This document shows positions 1 to 15,200 of a stretch of 64,000 nt of DNA, in pieces. This DNA comes from Lineus longissimus. Its lineage: Eukaryota; Nemertea; Pilidiophora; Heteronemertea; Lineidae. Made by a program: the position numbers and the translations under genes. Below the pieces are notes generated by a model. That model did not search any database and was not told where the DNA came from. It saw nothing but the letters and a program-made list of their open reading frames with translations. Where the stretch lies: contig NC_088320.1 in assembly GCF_910592395.1 (NCBI RefSeq), positions 5,208,001-5,272,000 of the forward strand, written 5' to 3'. The number at the start of each line of letters is the position of its first letter. Position 1 is the stretch's first letter.

Positions 1-242
1 GGTGAACTGGATTTAGCAAATTCACCCAATTTACCCTTTTTGTCTTCTCTGGACACTGCATAAGTTTCAACGCAAAGTATACTGTGGTTTAGAAAGAGAC
101 ACAAAAACGCTACAGTTAAATTGCCCCATCTCATTTGCGAGGTTCTAGTGGGGGATCGATATCCTTTAAGTAGGAATACTTGAAATTAATCAGAATTTGC
201 ATCGAAGTCGTCCTTTCTAACTTGATTGTTGTTTTTTTTCAG

Positions 243-3200
243 AAAAAACAAGTAGCGCCCTATTAGTGGATAGTGATGGAAAGTTCAAGGTTTCACAGAT
301 TACGGCATCTGGGATCACGGATAACAAAGTACTACAAAGACTGCAACAAGATTGCTGCGAAACGGGTAAATCAATTTGATAGCTCTAGCTCTGTTTGAGT
401 GTAGACTAGTTAATACGGTAGCTGGAAAAGGACATAGTGTGTGGGTTTTTTTCAATGACGACGTTTATTTTTTATCTCAGGCGCCTGACTTACTAACTCA
501 AGCGCCTCACTTACGATGACTTCCATCTTGAACTCACCAACCACGTTTCCGTAAGTTTTCAGGCGCCTGAGATAGTAAGTCAGGCGTCTGAGTTACCAAG
601 GCAGGCGCCTGAGATAAAAAATAAATGTCGTCATTGAAGAAAAGAAAAAATCCCCATGTCCTTTCCTAGCCACCGTAGATTAAGTATTCAAAAGATGTAA
701 ATTATATTTTGAGACTCATGAGGTGTTTTGAACACAATAGGTATCGACAGCGGTTTGTAATTTTGATAGCCTGCAGTCCCCTCCGCACTCTCGCCGTCGT
801 GGGTCAGGCAGCAACAACCGTCTATGTACATTGTAGTATGTAAACAAAATGAAGATCAAAGCGGCACCAGACAGATTGTTTTCATTGCCCAAAAAAATCA
901 TAGGTGCACTGTTTTGAAAAACCAAACCTGCCAAATCCGGCCGGCAGTCACAAGATTAGACTTTATCGCCAAAATGAAAAAATTGACGAAGAAATAATGA
1001 ATACATTTTTTTTTTAAATTGTGCTATACAAAATAGCATGCCTATGATAAGAGAACCGAAATAAGTTATATTTACTTGTACGCTTGCAGAAGTCTTATCT
1101 CCTTTTCGGTACTTGTTTTACAGCAGCGGGAACCGCAAGTGGACTTTGTCTCAGCCCCACCAGCAACCTAACCATTGAAATTGAGTTCGAACACCAAACC
1201 TTAGTCGACACTCTCTTAATCCAGACGCCAAAAGATTTCTCTTACGGCTATATAAAGACGTTCAAAATCATGTACAAGAAGAGAAAAGCCGATAAAGGTG
1301 TATTATATTTCACTAAACCTGAACAAGTAAGTGATGATAGAAAGTTTTTTTCTGCACGTATTATTTAATCAAGGCCATTACTTTTTGAAGTGACTCTCCG
1401 CCGTCGTTATAAAAAAAATGTCATCAGCTGTCGGTGGAAGCATTCGCAGCGAATCAGTCTAAGAGTTAGCTCAGGATATGGCTCCATTACGTAAGTGATG
1501 GAAACAAATAGCGGAGTACTGTCAGAAGAATGGGCAGCCAACAGTGTGGTAATGATGCTCACTAGGGGAAAAAATAATTTGGCATAGGATAATAATCATA
1601 GTGGTGAAAACCGCATAAATATCGAACTACCCATCTTCAAGATATGGAAGGTAGAAAATTCAGACATTGCCGGTGGTGCAGGAAGAACAAACTGATGATA
1701 CACATTGTGCTGTACTTTTTCCCATCCTGCCTCATGGATATATAATACTGATTCCACATTTATACGGCCCCAAACATTTTATTCGTGTTTTGTTGTCGCG
1801 GGGAAGCCATTAAAGATTTTGGAACAAGGGTGTGTGCACTTGTGTGTGAGCTAAATTACTTAGCCTTGAAATGTGATGGAATATTTTTTTGTTGCGTTTC
1901 GTACGCGCCAGAAAGCGCTGGAATTAAATACTAGTATGCCTTTCCCTGTACCGATCGTTCTCCTATGAGTCAAAACGCACGCTTGTCGATTGAACCTTTA
2001 ACCTTTAAGCTGTTGAGGGTATAATGGCCTCTATGGAACAATAAACCAAATCTATCAGAATACAGAAGTATGGTTGGGGACTTTTTCCAGGGGGACATTT
2101 TCTACTTCTACATCGATGAGAACAATCATGGCCTTTGGTCTTTTCATTTTTAGACATGGACTGTTTTTGCTAATGATCCGGCGATAAGTGATAAAGAACA
2201 GACCATTTCGTTAGCGGGGAGAGAAGCTCTTATAGTGGAAAAGTTTATTATTCAAATTGAATCGTTTCAAAACCAGCCTTGTCTGAGAATGGAAGTCCTG
2301 GGATGCTCGGAAACTGGTAAGAATTCATTTCATTTTGAGTGATTTCATCGTGATTCCAGGATATCTCCCCCTGCGAAAGAGAGAATGCTTCTGGAGTAGT
2401 CTGGAGTAATCCATACTGACCATACTTCGACAACATTGGTCTGGACCAGAATCTTATTATGGAAATGATTGGGATTTTATGTAGAGTTTGAAACTGTGTT
2501 GTTGTCTTCATGCACTGTGCTCCGAAGATGTGTTTTACACTATTTTATCCCTTAAAGTCAGAATTATCATTTATTATTATTATCTTCGCGAGACAAGAGA
2601 TTGATACAGGAAATCCTCTAAGTGCTATGATTTGTCATCAAAATTGGTTGACAAAATCTCTATCGTGCATCCAAAAATTCCGAACGCAGAAGAAGTAAGT
2701 TGACGAAATGTCATTTCTGACAATCTGCTAACCAGCGAATAGTCGCTCCTCAGCTTTGGCCCCATAGCGATTTTCTGGAAAGTAAAAAAGGTGCACAGAG
2801 GTAATCAGTAGTCTGTTGTATATTTTTGCATTTTAAGTCACTTTATAGAATACTTTGAGCCAAGCGCTTGAAATCACATCTTCCTATTCTGGTGTACATG
2901 CTACACAACACAGCCCGTACAATAATCTCCACAACTCAGGCAATTATGGTAAAAATAAGAGCAAATTGTGCCATTCATTTGGCATAGAGCTACAAAAACA
3001 ACGATTTATTTAGTTATTCAGGACAGTTTCATCAATAAAAACCTTTTAACGGGTGTGTTTAAGCTATCATCTAGAAATACCAACCAGCAAATCCACGTCG
3101 AGCGCATAGAACAGGAAATATTTGCAGTTGAATCTGCCTATGCTTTCAATTTATTTGGTGTCGTCTGCTGGCTGCTTAGGTAACCACAGCGGACTGTGAT

Positions 3201-6200
3201 TTGCTGACACCGTCCGAATCCCCACACTGAGGGCGTAGTGATCGGCAAAGGCCTCCGGCCAGTTGTTGGCAGGCTTCAATCGAGGAAGAGTGGCGAATTG
3301 TGACATCGATCAAACTTGCTGTCACGAATATGTCTAAATTGGTCCATTATTTAACTTTCTATATTTTCTTCTCTCGCAAATTCTGTCTACTAATAGCGCG
3401 AATCTCAAAATTGAAAAAGTGAACGATTCTACGGCAACTCGGAAGTTATTTGAACCTTAAAAGATCCAACCACGTCAAATGTCAATAAAAATGGTCTCAT
3501 CAGTTTGCCCCATCATATCCACTGTTATATTCTATCCAGATTGCCCTTTGATGTGGAATCCACCAATATTGGATGCAGTGGATACAGGAGCGAATGAAAA
3601 CGCTGTGCATTTCCGGTGCCGTATTAGTGATCGTGACTCGAAACCAGATGGCGTGTTGCACAAAGCATTTTGGATTTATGACAGCAAAAATCTGAGTATA
3701 GATGAAACGGCCAATCCAACAAAAGACATTATCGTGAGCACTCAGCATCAGAGTAAATTCTATGACCACCTTCCACTCATCGGTTCGAATCAACACAACG
3801 GGGTTAGTATAAGATACTCAAGTGATCAACAAGATTAAGTATTGGATAAAGTGATCAGCAAAGTGAACCGTAAACTGCCAAATATTGTTTTTTTTAAAAC
3901 ACTGTAGTGCAAAGATAAATTGACCAAACTGTCTTACCTTCTAAAAATCAACACCAACGTAAATGCATCACTCTAATTTTTAATATCAAATAGGTCTTAA
4001 AATACTTTCTTAACTTTCTCAAAATGCATTCTAACTTGAGATCGCGGATTGGAGATTTCAATGAGATTGAGGTATATTCACCAGAAATGTATATACACTC
4101 ACGAACATTTCCGCATGCTCGGCATCGACCTTATACTTTATTACTCGCGAATGTATATTTGACCCGTCTGCTTTACCCGCCCTCTGTAAGATAACCATAT
4201 TACAACAACAGCATAGTGGGGTATTCGAAAACACATAGGCACTTAACATTTGAGGAGAAGGTCATTGTTCTCCGTCACCTGGATCAACCTTGCATCTATA
4301 GGATGTTTCACCTCGTACCTCTCCATTAAGGACAACCTCTCTATAAAGGACACTAGTTTTGGTCCCAAATGGGTTGTTTCCATTCAATGTCACCTCTCTA
4401 ATCAGGACACCTCTTGATTAAGGACAGCAATTTTCAGTCCCGTGGGTGTCCTTAATAGGGAGGTGCTACTGTACTTACGTTTCGAGGGAGTTGAATCATA
4501 CGTTAGCCTCATAACAATTCACTGCATGGGCCATCTTTGACATACATTTTGTATTTATAAAAGGTTCTTCAGATAATTCCTTGCTGACAACGACTTAATC
4601 AGCTTATTAAATTAACCTCTTCATAAGATAAAAATTGTCATTTAAATTATATTTTCCAAAAATAACCCGCAGTTAATTTATTTCCCCTTATTTATTTAAA
4701 ATTCCCGCTAACTCACAATCTTGCAGACAGTACACATGGAGGCCACAGGGCCTGATCCGCGCGAGGTGCTGTCTGCACCCCATTTCTGGAGTGAGACCTT
4801 GCAATTGTGAGACCTACAACTGCCGAGGGTTGATCCAGGTGACCTTCCCCAGAGGCCAATGCCCATTATTAAGCTAAGTGACTAGGGTTTTCGAATACCT
4901 ACAGTGATGGTTATCGGTAACAAAGGTTCTTTTGCGTAAACACTAAGGGCCTAAAGCTTTAAGACGATAAAAGAGTTTTTGATAATGAAGATGAACTAGC
5001 TCTCTTGACATTACTTGACAGCGGGCGATAACCTCCGACTTCGTATGATGTAGGCAGTTAAATCCAACATTGTTTCTTTGATTTGGCTAGGGGTTAAAGT
5101 GTTCTGTAGTTGCATGTCCTGCAACAGGCTGTACTGATTGGACGAGTTCACCAAAGGAGAGCAACGAGCTGCTGCCAAACATCACGGTAGGTTGGCTTTT
5201 TCTTCTTTCAAAAATACTGGCAAAATATTAGTGATTGATTCTTTCTGACCACGTCGGCTGCAAACATTTCAAATGTGGCGAGCAGTGTTGATATTGGTCG
5301 TGATGCTATATTTTCATGTGCAGTTCGAACCCTATAGTTAACGCACACAACGGGTGCACATGGAGAAGAAGAGAGAACAATTATAACATAGAACCCTCTT
5401 AATATCCGGAAGTATGGAACTCGAGGAACATGATACTCCTACGTAAATAAACCAGAAACACGGTAATGATCCCACACGCGCACATCACCTCTGGAACTAA
5501 CATGTCTTAAAACGCCATCATCGTTTCGATGTGACTGCCAATACAGGTCGCCATTTTGGAATCGATACTCGTCGATCTGTGGGGAGCGTAAGTCACCACA
5601 ATCGTAGCAATCGATCAGCCCAGAATTAATTATGTCCAGATATTTGAATTAACTCTGTACATTTTACTCTTATATGTCCAGGTTGCATGTATGTTTTGTT
5701 GTAACTATACAATGGGTCGTTAATTGATCTATTCATCAGTGTAATTGAAAGCAGTGTTCGTAGTTCCTGCGATCTGCTTTGGAGAATGGGCACCCGCGAG
5801 AGAGCGAGGATTAGATGCAGTTTCTCAGCTCTCATTTGAGTTTGCATGAATTTGACGAGTAAGCTGCACAAAGTAAATGGTTTGTTTAATTTCGTTCCAG
5901 ACTACGGCTTATTTATGATTGCTCTCGACTGTTGCTTTATCTTTATTTTAGTATGATTTAGGAACTGGAAAGAGCAATGTCACACTTAAAATGGGAAGGG
6001 ATGGAGTTCCTATACACTTTAAACTGAATGCTCCGCCAGTTCTTTTCCTCAAGAGAGACTATTTGAAAAGTCATGGGAGCAGCGTATTGGTCCAAGCCCT
6101 ATTCGAGAAACGCCCTGACGATCAATGCAAAACATCTACGAAAGGACGAGACGACGTAAAACTTCTGCATGTGTAAGTAGCTAACCATGTTTCGTAACTC

Positions 6201-9200
6201 CTAGAGCTATTGACTTGAAACTCGGTACGTAGCCCTTTGTTCTGAAACTTTGCAGACTAAATTTCGTTCCGGCTCAATTCCTGGTTTGGCCATCAGGTGG
6301 CTAAAATTGAAAACAATCACATTTCTGTGAGGTAGGTGAGTACAATGGCCCGGGCCATTTCATTTGTTCATAATATCGACAAAGTATGAAGGAGTCCTGG
6401 CCATTTTGGACACGGCAAAGTACACTGGCCTGCAAAAATATTAGCACAGTAACAATATTTGCTCACCTGGTGAGCATAATACCGTTGGTCATTATCACGG
6501 CACGGTTCGTGACCGCTGGGGCTTTCCACTTGAAACTTTACACATATGTAGCACTAGGAAAGATCTAATTGTGTTCCGATCAAAACTAATTTCGGTTGGA
6601 GGGGCAACATGTTAAAACATCACCAAAAAAAGAACTCTAGCTCGTTAACGAATGGCCAGAATATCACCAACTTGTTATGGTACATGTATGTTGCCATGTA
6701 TGTAAATTGACCGTTTGGCTGTATGGCACGCAATGACGATAATAAAAACAAAAAATAGCACCACCGTGCCTTTAAATTAAAACATAGCGGTTCTACACAC
6801 CGTAATCCATATACATTGGGAACGAATTTACCTATTTATTTACTACATTACGTAAATAAGCTCTTACCCTGAAGGAACAATCAGCAGGATCTCTAAAATT
6901 ACCACAAAATGCGCTCAATTGTGAACCCCATTTGCATTGCCGCAAAAGTGACATAAGTGATTAGTGGCGTGTAAAACATGACGAGAGAAAACTTGAATCG
7001 AATAACTATGTTTATTGACGTTCAATGAGTGCATCACTGGCTCTTTTGGCCAATTTATGGCCTGGCTACGACATTTCTAGCAAATGATGTACCAATTTGA
7101 ATGCAAAAATCCTCAAAAGGACACTGGCAGAGCGAGGGGGTTCTTTTTTATCATTTTGGATCTTGTTTTCTTGCAGCTGTGGTCGCGATGTAAATTCAGT
7201 AAATTGGGCAACATCGCATAAGCTCGTACTGAAGGCAGTAACGCATGGTCTCTACAGTCCGGCACAAGTCACCCGAAGATTTTCTTTCGAGTTGAAACAC
7301 ATTGACAACAGTAGTAACCATATATGGAAAACCAATTTAACGAAGACACTACTTGACGTACGTACATTTAGTTTTTCCAATGATCGATCAAGATGGTCAA
7401 TCTCATCACTTAAAACCATAATACATGTAGCGTCCGTAATAATTCAATATTTTTTGGATTTTTGTTAATCCATGTGTATGAATAAATAACTTTTTCCTTT
7501 CTTCTAAAGGATGGAAACTGCTCCTGTAGAATGCAAAGGATCGTTTTTAGTAAATATACCTTATTCGTACACTCAAGGTACAATTTGTGCGAGGGTGCAT
7601 CACAGTGACTTGAGCATTAATTTGCTCAGTTAGCAAATAATACAAAGGATAATACAACGGACACACTGTTCAAAAAGCACATCATCAGTTTACCTTGTCA
7701 AAATGCCCAGTCCCCTGTCCTTTCCACTCATTGATTCCCTAATTTGCCTCCCCTTCCCCATTTTTTGTTTCTCGTTATATAACATCACTATCCCTAATTT
7801 GAACATCCCGTGTCATTATGAATTTACTGGGTAAATCAAATCTAATCCCCCCCCCCCGCCCACACACACTTTTGATACTAAGGACCAGTTCAGGAACCAC
7901 CATGAAATTTAAATGATAGGATTTTTCGTCTCTGATGAAAATCAGTTCCCCAAATGACCGACAATCTGATCGTTAGGATGCCTTTCAACTTAACTAGCAA
8001 CCTAGCATGAATAGTGCCTTGTAGAGGTCTGGAGAGTGGTACATCTCAGCCGAAATTTGCGCTCATGTGGGATTAGTCTGGTAACCTGGAAAATATGACA
8101 TCATATCCTGGTCGAAAAGCAGATAAGATTCTAAGATTCTCAGTTAAGATATACATCTACCCTGTAAGGTATACTCTGATCCAAACGTGAATACTTTCGA
8201 CAGTCTGTAAGTTATCCGACTTTTTACGCAAATCTATCTGGTAAACACTGCCGACAAAACACTAAGTAAAGTGAAATATTTGAAAATTTCCTTTCGCATT
8301 TATATGTCCTTGGTTACTACAGGCAAATGGAGGTGAATAACCATACCGTTTCGTACGTTACCTTCTAATGGAACATTCATTACAACAGCACCATACGCTC
8401 GGCCATATCACTCACTGCCCATATGCACGATAATAGATGCGTTGCAATTCACTCTCAATGCAAACTTTGTTACGTATATTGCAGGTTGTAGTAGAATCCT
8501 CCTGGCGTCGTGGATGGGATGCATGTAGTGTATTCTCTGATCCACACCTTTATACTTTCGACCATTTGTAAGTCATCCTACTTTTTACACAAATCTATTT
8601 GGTAAACGCTGCCGACAAAACACTAAACGTTATGATGGAGCGGGTCCATTCTACTTTAAGAATCTTTGCAATCGATGCAGTTACTAACGTATTATTTCAT
8701 GTATGTACGTAGCAGCCGATGCATTGTGACACAAAAAAAAAATATTCAGACCAGTGTGGGGATTACAGGACCGTGTCAGCAAGGCACTCTACTGTGGTTG
8801 CCACAGCGCTGTAGCAGACGACAATCACAAATTTGAAAACTCAGGCAGATTCAACAGCAAATAATTCCTGTTCTATGGCACTCGACGTGGATTTGCTAGT
8901 AGGTATTTCCTGAATGAAAAATGCACCTGGGGTCCGTTGCGATGGTTACGTTGGTTGCTTTGATTGGAATAGCCGAATCTGCAGAGCCCAAGCGCACGTT
9001 CGGCAACACCCCCTCGACCAGCAAACCATAAAAATGACTATTGCATTTCGTCTGTACTCTCTGCGACCCGAGTTCGTCAGCTTGACTAATGTTCTTTGGC
9101 GTGTCGTCGATTGACTACAGGGATATTTCCTCTGTTAGCGATGAACAGGGTATATATTTATAAACTTATGATAAACCGAGGAGATAAACCTATTTTAATT

Positions 9201-12200
9201 CTGATATAATTCAAATCAAAGAATGGCGGAACCAAATCCGAATTATTTGGGTTTTTTTTTCTTCAGACGTTACCAGACTCACGTTCAAGGCGAATTCATC
9301 CTTTACAGAAACAACAAACACAGATTACAAGTAAGTTTTTAGCCTCTTTCTTCTATGCATGAATACAGATTATGGTTCTTTGAATGAAGCAGACATGATA
9401 TTCAAGCATATTCTCTAAACCAATATTGGCTTATTGCACGCGTGTTGCATGTGTGATACTCTATTTTACATATTAAGAGGTCAGTCCCAAGAGTGTACAG
9501 AAAACATGATTGGCAGGCAACACAGCCACAGTCTCTTTCTGAAACGTTACAAAAATAGTGGAAACGGAGTCACTGGTGGTGCTAAAAAACGAGCTTAACA
9601 TTGGATCTATGGCTAATGGATGATGCATTTTATTTCATCACACCCGCCCTAACTACACCGGTAACAGCATTAAGCATTCATAGTTTATTCCAGATTAACG
9701 CTATTTTTACTCCGTGTTCTTGGTCGAAAGAGGCAACCTGCACCTGCGGTGTTGCGGTCAAAGCAGGAGACGACGTAGTTGTTCTTAGCCGTTGTCCAAC
9801 GGAAACGCCTAGTTCAAATCTCCTGAATGTTTACGTCTGGCAGAATGGAGACCTTACTCCAGGCTTTAGGATTTACACCTCCAGCCGTTTCGAATATCAC
9901 GTGAGTAAATATCACAGCGGTACCTTTTGTAAGTCAAGGCTGAGCCAAAATTCGAAATAGGTCGCTTAAAAGAATGGGCACCTTTTTACTTCAATACGGT
10001 TCTTTTCCCCTTGTTTGTATAAGCAACGTATACTTCTGAAACATTTTGACGATGTTTTAATTTTGTTATTACGCTTTTTTTGAAAAAACACAGTTTTCGG
10101 TCATCTTTGCCCCTAAAGATTCAATGAATTCCTAGCGCGGGAATTGCTTTCGCGCTTCCGAAGCTGGTGAAATTCCTCGACGTCATTTCGATTTGTAATA
10201 AAGGAAATATACTAGTATATACTAAAGTACACACAGCGTTCCTCAAATATTAAAATTGCAATATCAAAAAACAACAACTTCTTTAGAAGTGAATCACGAT
10301 AGCAATGGCTACACCAGTACTTTCCTAGAATGCTATTCTTTTATTTTGTGACAGATAAACCAATTTTGAAAAGTATTGATTAAAATCCTTCACCTAAAAA
10401 ATAAGATGAACAGTCGCGGCTGTCTTAAGTGAGACTTCATTTTAAGATCGACAATCTCTCTTTACCTCTTACATTGAAAATGTTATGTTGTCTTTTTCAG
10501 GTGTACCTACCTATAGGTACGTACATTATAGTGTGGTCGTATCCATGGACTGTTAACCTGTTGGTTCAAGCAGCCCTGGGCGATATAGGTGAAACGGAAG
10601 GTATGTGCAGGTTTGCGTTAAAGGAATTGGCCGCTTTTTCTGCAGTATGTTTGTTTTTCTTCGAGCTCATCAGTAAACTATTTTTCTGAACGTGTTTGTT
10701 GCTTTTCCAATTTTGTTTCAGCTCCTAGATAGTAGGAAAAAACGTTATTCGTCATATTAAGTACGCACAAGTCCTGGCACGAAAGACCTTTCCCGCCACG
10801 TGAATGTACACCGAGATCTGAGTTCACGACACCCCGCTATTACGACGCAACGTCATTCCTAATATCGTCGCAGTAGCGGGATAATCGAGCGCAATCAGAG
10901 TGACGTCGGAAAAATCGATGTCAACACCAGGTCGTCACGGGATAGATCTATGGCTCCAGGAAGCGCCTACTAGTGCATCGTTCAACATGTAAAGGATCGA
11001 CGCATGGAGAGCTAACTCGGGTCAAATCGGAGTCAACATCGGAAAAGCGTGATAATTCAGTCAGATTTTGAATTCCTTTTTGGTGCAATTTGTTGATGGA
11101 AACTACTTTATAGAATAGGAGGTGACTGGGCAGCCGACAGTTTGGTAATATTGCCCTTGATGATACCAATGGTACTTTAGAGGAATACGATGCTAAATGT
11201 GCGTTTTTTTACTGAGCCCTGCTCCATAAATTAAACCCTTTAGACTGTACCAACAACTTTCATCGATAACGAACCCTTAAAATGGAAAAAAAAGTTTGCA
11301 TTTAATCTTCCGAAGTCTCCAGCTCGGCATTTCTCGGAAACATCTTGAACTCAAGCCCTCCAGTAAATCTTTTAAACTCACGAGGTAACTCCGTCGTTAT
11401 AACGCAGTTAATGGAGAGTGATGCCCCCCAGGCTGGCGTACACCGCGAAGTTAAGGTTACACAGGCTTTACTAATGCTGATTGGACGAAAGGGTACGGGG
11501 TTACATTGGGCATGTTGGAAAGGAATAAGGCTAACCCGTGCCTTGGCCTTGGTTATGTCCAGCAACTGGATTAACTTTAGACACGGTAAGAGCAGCATTA
11601 GGCAAGGAATTGGAGCCAATAACCTTTATTCAGGGCATAGCAAAATGGTTGATGCATGGCATGGAGGGCCCAATGTGCAGAAATATATTGTAGACACAAA
11701 TGGTTGTATAGGAGTATGCACAGGGTTACACGAGTATCCACAGAGCTGCATAGAAATTATGAATATTAGTGGCATACATGTAAAGGAGATCCAGTCGGGT
11801 TTTTAGGGGTTTAACTTTGGGGTAATGGGGAAGTAAGTGTTGTGTTTCGGGTGTCTTGACTACTGGGGTTCTATGTATATTGATACACGTGGGTGATTGG
11901 ACAGGTTTGCCTATAAGACTCTCTGAACACCTCGTTATTGAATTATCGGGGCAAGCGTGGTCTCGCAATGCTCTTACCGGAGCTCGGACGCGGCCGGCCA
12001 CTGGGATACAAGGCCATTTCCGCAGTTTTATTACCCGCAGCTTCCGTTGGAACAATTTTGTGGCGTCGAGTTAAAACAGACTGTGTGTCGCAAAATGAAA
12101 ACGATAAGTTCCTAAATTTTTCTGTCGTCTTTCCAGGCCTGTGTGGGTATCACGATGGAAATCGAACTGATGACCTCAGAGACAAGAGTGGCAATGTGTT

Positions 12201-15200
12201 TTCGGTGCCAAATAATCGCTCTTATTTTCCTTTTCTCAATGATTATACAAAGAAATGGTAAGTCAACATAACAATTGCTTATTGCACCGCTAGACATGTT
12301 AGGATGTCATTCTAATATGACAAAATGAGGTTAAATGTTAAGCTGCTTGATGGCGATATCAAAAATATGAAACTTGCCCTGAACTTTCGCAACATCAAGC
12401 ATATCAATAAGGATATAACCCAACGTTTGCGCGCAAACCTGCTATAGGGTAACCAACCTTTATCACGATCTACTAAAAATCATGCATATAAACAAAAGAT
12501 CAGTGTTGAAACTGAAACTAGTATTATTTTTGATATGATTGAGAATAGAACATTGTTATTGTTTAGTTAATAGCGTAATTCACCCTGATATTTCCAGGAA
12601 AGATGACACCAAGCCGTGCGAATCAATCTTTAAGGGAGTCACCCCGGATCCGAAGCCGGTCCCTGTCAAAACTTACTGTGCCTGTGTCGTCGGTTCGGAC
12701 TCGTGGGACTGTGGCGAAAACACGGACTCCGTGCCCTGCCTTCCTTCATGGGGTGAGCAACAGGTTCTTATTTCTTTTCCACTTTGTGGATTCCCTTTAG
12801 CTACTGTAAGTAATATTTCGAGTGTTTTCTGGTGTGATTCAGCGTTTTTTACCCAATGAGTCCGATTCCATGCAGTTTAAAAACATTTCGTGCAAAATAC
12901 CATCATGAAAATATCACTTTTTCAAATCCTGCGACCATGAAATCAGACTCTCACCACGAAATAAAATATCCATGACTCTGGGAAATAGATCCCTGACCGA
13001 ACAACCCCTTCGTTACAAATGAAGTTATTTCGTGATTTATTCAAATTCTTTTGTGTTATCAAAGTAGGCTCCTTACTAAACGTCTTTGAATTCTACTCAT
13101 GCGCATATCTCTCTTATTTGTACAGTTACTGATATTACTGATGATACTGAGAAATTACCGGTTAGAAGACCAAGCCTAAATACATGTGAAGAGAAACCGA
13201 TTCCCAAGGGAAGAAAGAAACGTGAAGCGGTATATTCCCCACCTGCTGGTGAGGATGACGAGTATCGGTCAATTGTCTTTGACCCCAAGTTTGTTCCAAA
13301 GGTGATTAAAGCTCCAAAATAAATAAATAAAGCTCCATATATATTTACGCTATTGTCTACAGCCATCAATGCATGACCCGACGAGAGAGCTCTGTCATAA
13401 CACGCGCCTAGCGAAACAGGCAGTGACTTTGATGTTAAAGCTGAACTGCATGCACAAAACCAGAGCACCCCATGCGGCAATAGTAAGAAATTCAAACGAC
13501 TGAAAAGCCCTTCTCAATACTGCCTGAAACATGTTAGACATCCAATGCTTCGATGCGCTTGATTTCACAAACCAGCAAGCCGTGGGACGATGCGGACCTT
13601 CGCAGAGAATTCTGGAAGGAAAAAAATAAAAAGGTCCTCTCATCGGGACTCGAACTCGAGACTCGAACTCGAGACCTCTGGTTCTATCTACCAACACTCT
13701 TATCCTCAAGGCCACTGGACTGCTTGAAATGCCTGTCGTCTTATACGCATTTATAGAATGTGCAAGCATTTGTGTGTAATCTTTGTTCAACATCTTTGAG
13801 CGGCTTCCAGTGGGCAATTGCAGGAAGAAAGTCATTTTTTCTTTGCTGTGCGTGATTATGTATGCGTTTTCTCTGAGCAATGTTCACCTTTGTCTTGGTA
13901 TCTTCTTCTATTACATGTACTTGAGAAAATTTCTGGTTCATCTCTCAAAAATAAAGCATAATCGCCATTCATATAAGATATATTTGCTGGCAGCAGTTCA
14001 CAAGAAAGCCCCCCTCGCTTAGACGGTTAGAGCGTTCGTATTCTGAGCCCGAGTTCCCGGGTTCGAATCCCTGGAGAATATTTATATTTTTTTCTCTTCC
14101 ATAATTCTCCGAGACTGTCCGCATCGTCCTGTGGCTTGCTGGTTTGTGAAATCAAGCGCATCGAAGCATTGGAGGTCTGTCATATTTCAGGCCGTATTCA
14201 GAAGAACCTTTCGGTCGTTTGAATTTCTTACTATTGCCGCATGGGATGCTCTTGTTTTGTGCATGCAGTTCAGCTTTAAACCATATATTCCCTCGTTTCC
14301 TGACTCTAGAAAGACTCTGGCCTAACAAAGCCAATAGTTGCATGCGAAATGACAGACAGAAAACATTTGATGTGCTAAGGTCTTTGGTGTTTCGATCAGT
14401 TTTCACTAACCACTTGTTATTTAATGCCGTCTGTTTTTCAGAGTATTTCTTGGCCGACAGCCAGTGGCTGGACTAAGGAAAAGGCGAAGAAATACTGCGA
14501 AGATTTCCTTAGTACAAACGCCGCTGTGAAGAATTGCGAAGTATTTATGGGAAAAACCTTCGAGAATGAAATCAACGCCTGTGTATTTGACATTCAGGTA
14601 ATGGTAAAAGTCATCGTCATAGTCACTTGATTGCTTCCAAAGAAAGATTCCTCAATGATTTAATTACTTCCTTAGGTTTATATCTCATGTATCACTTGCC
14701 CCAAAACTAGGTATGCCCGGTGAAATGCCCCCGGTTTGGGGAACATTTTTGTCTTGGTCAAAGCACAAAGGGTTGAGCATTACCCTCTGGCATCCGCTTC
14801 ACAAACAAATAATCGACTGAGTTATTTTTTTACTACTCATAAATTTGATAAATGAATTGCTAATTCTTGGTAAAAAATTATAAGTTTTCAAAAACCGTTC
14901 TTTTTCACCAAAGTTTTGTTTTGCAAATTAAATACTGGCGAGGCATGTGGCATGATAAAAAATGGGAACCAAATAGCCATTTCGATAACCATTTAGAGAG
15001 CTTGTCGAATAACTGCCTTGTCTAAAGGGTTAGAAATCCGACGAAGGGCTGTATAGGTTTTGATACAACTCTAATTTTATTTAGAAAAAGGGCAAAGCTT
15101 AATAAATGATAGTTGAAAATAAGTCAAACTTCTGACTTCGCTCAAAGAACTAAAAAAAGAGAGTAATGACGACTTTCCTCCATACTTTGATACGTTTTCT

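Noticed and set aside
2510-2698. Possible VWDE exon ending at a strong GTAAGT donor at 2697.
   Set aside because: No acceptor gives a frame that joins phase 1 from 2316 and continues in phase to 3540; not enough to call.
7841-7872. C-run and CA-run; also G-run at 48881-48897.
   Set aside because: Simple low-complexity tracts without further structure.
11302-12055. Overlapping open frames of 105-153 codons on both strands in a VWDE intron.
   Set aside because: No recognised domain, open on both strands, and no borders that join to the flanking exons in phase. Could be an old repeat; left unassigned.
14008-14085. Possible tRNA gene (box A and box B present).
   Set aside because: No closing acceptor stem, and the sequence continues into a repeated body shared with 13435-13640; called a SINE.
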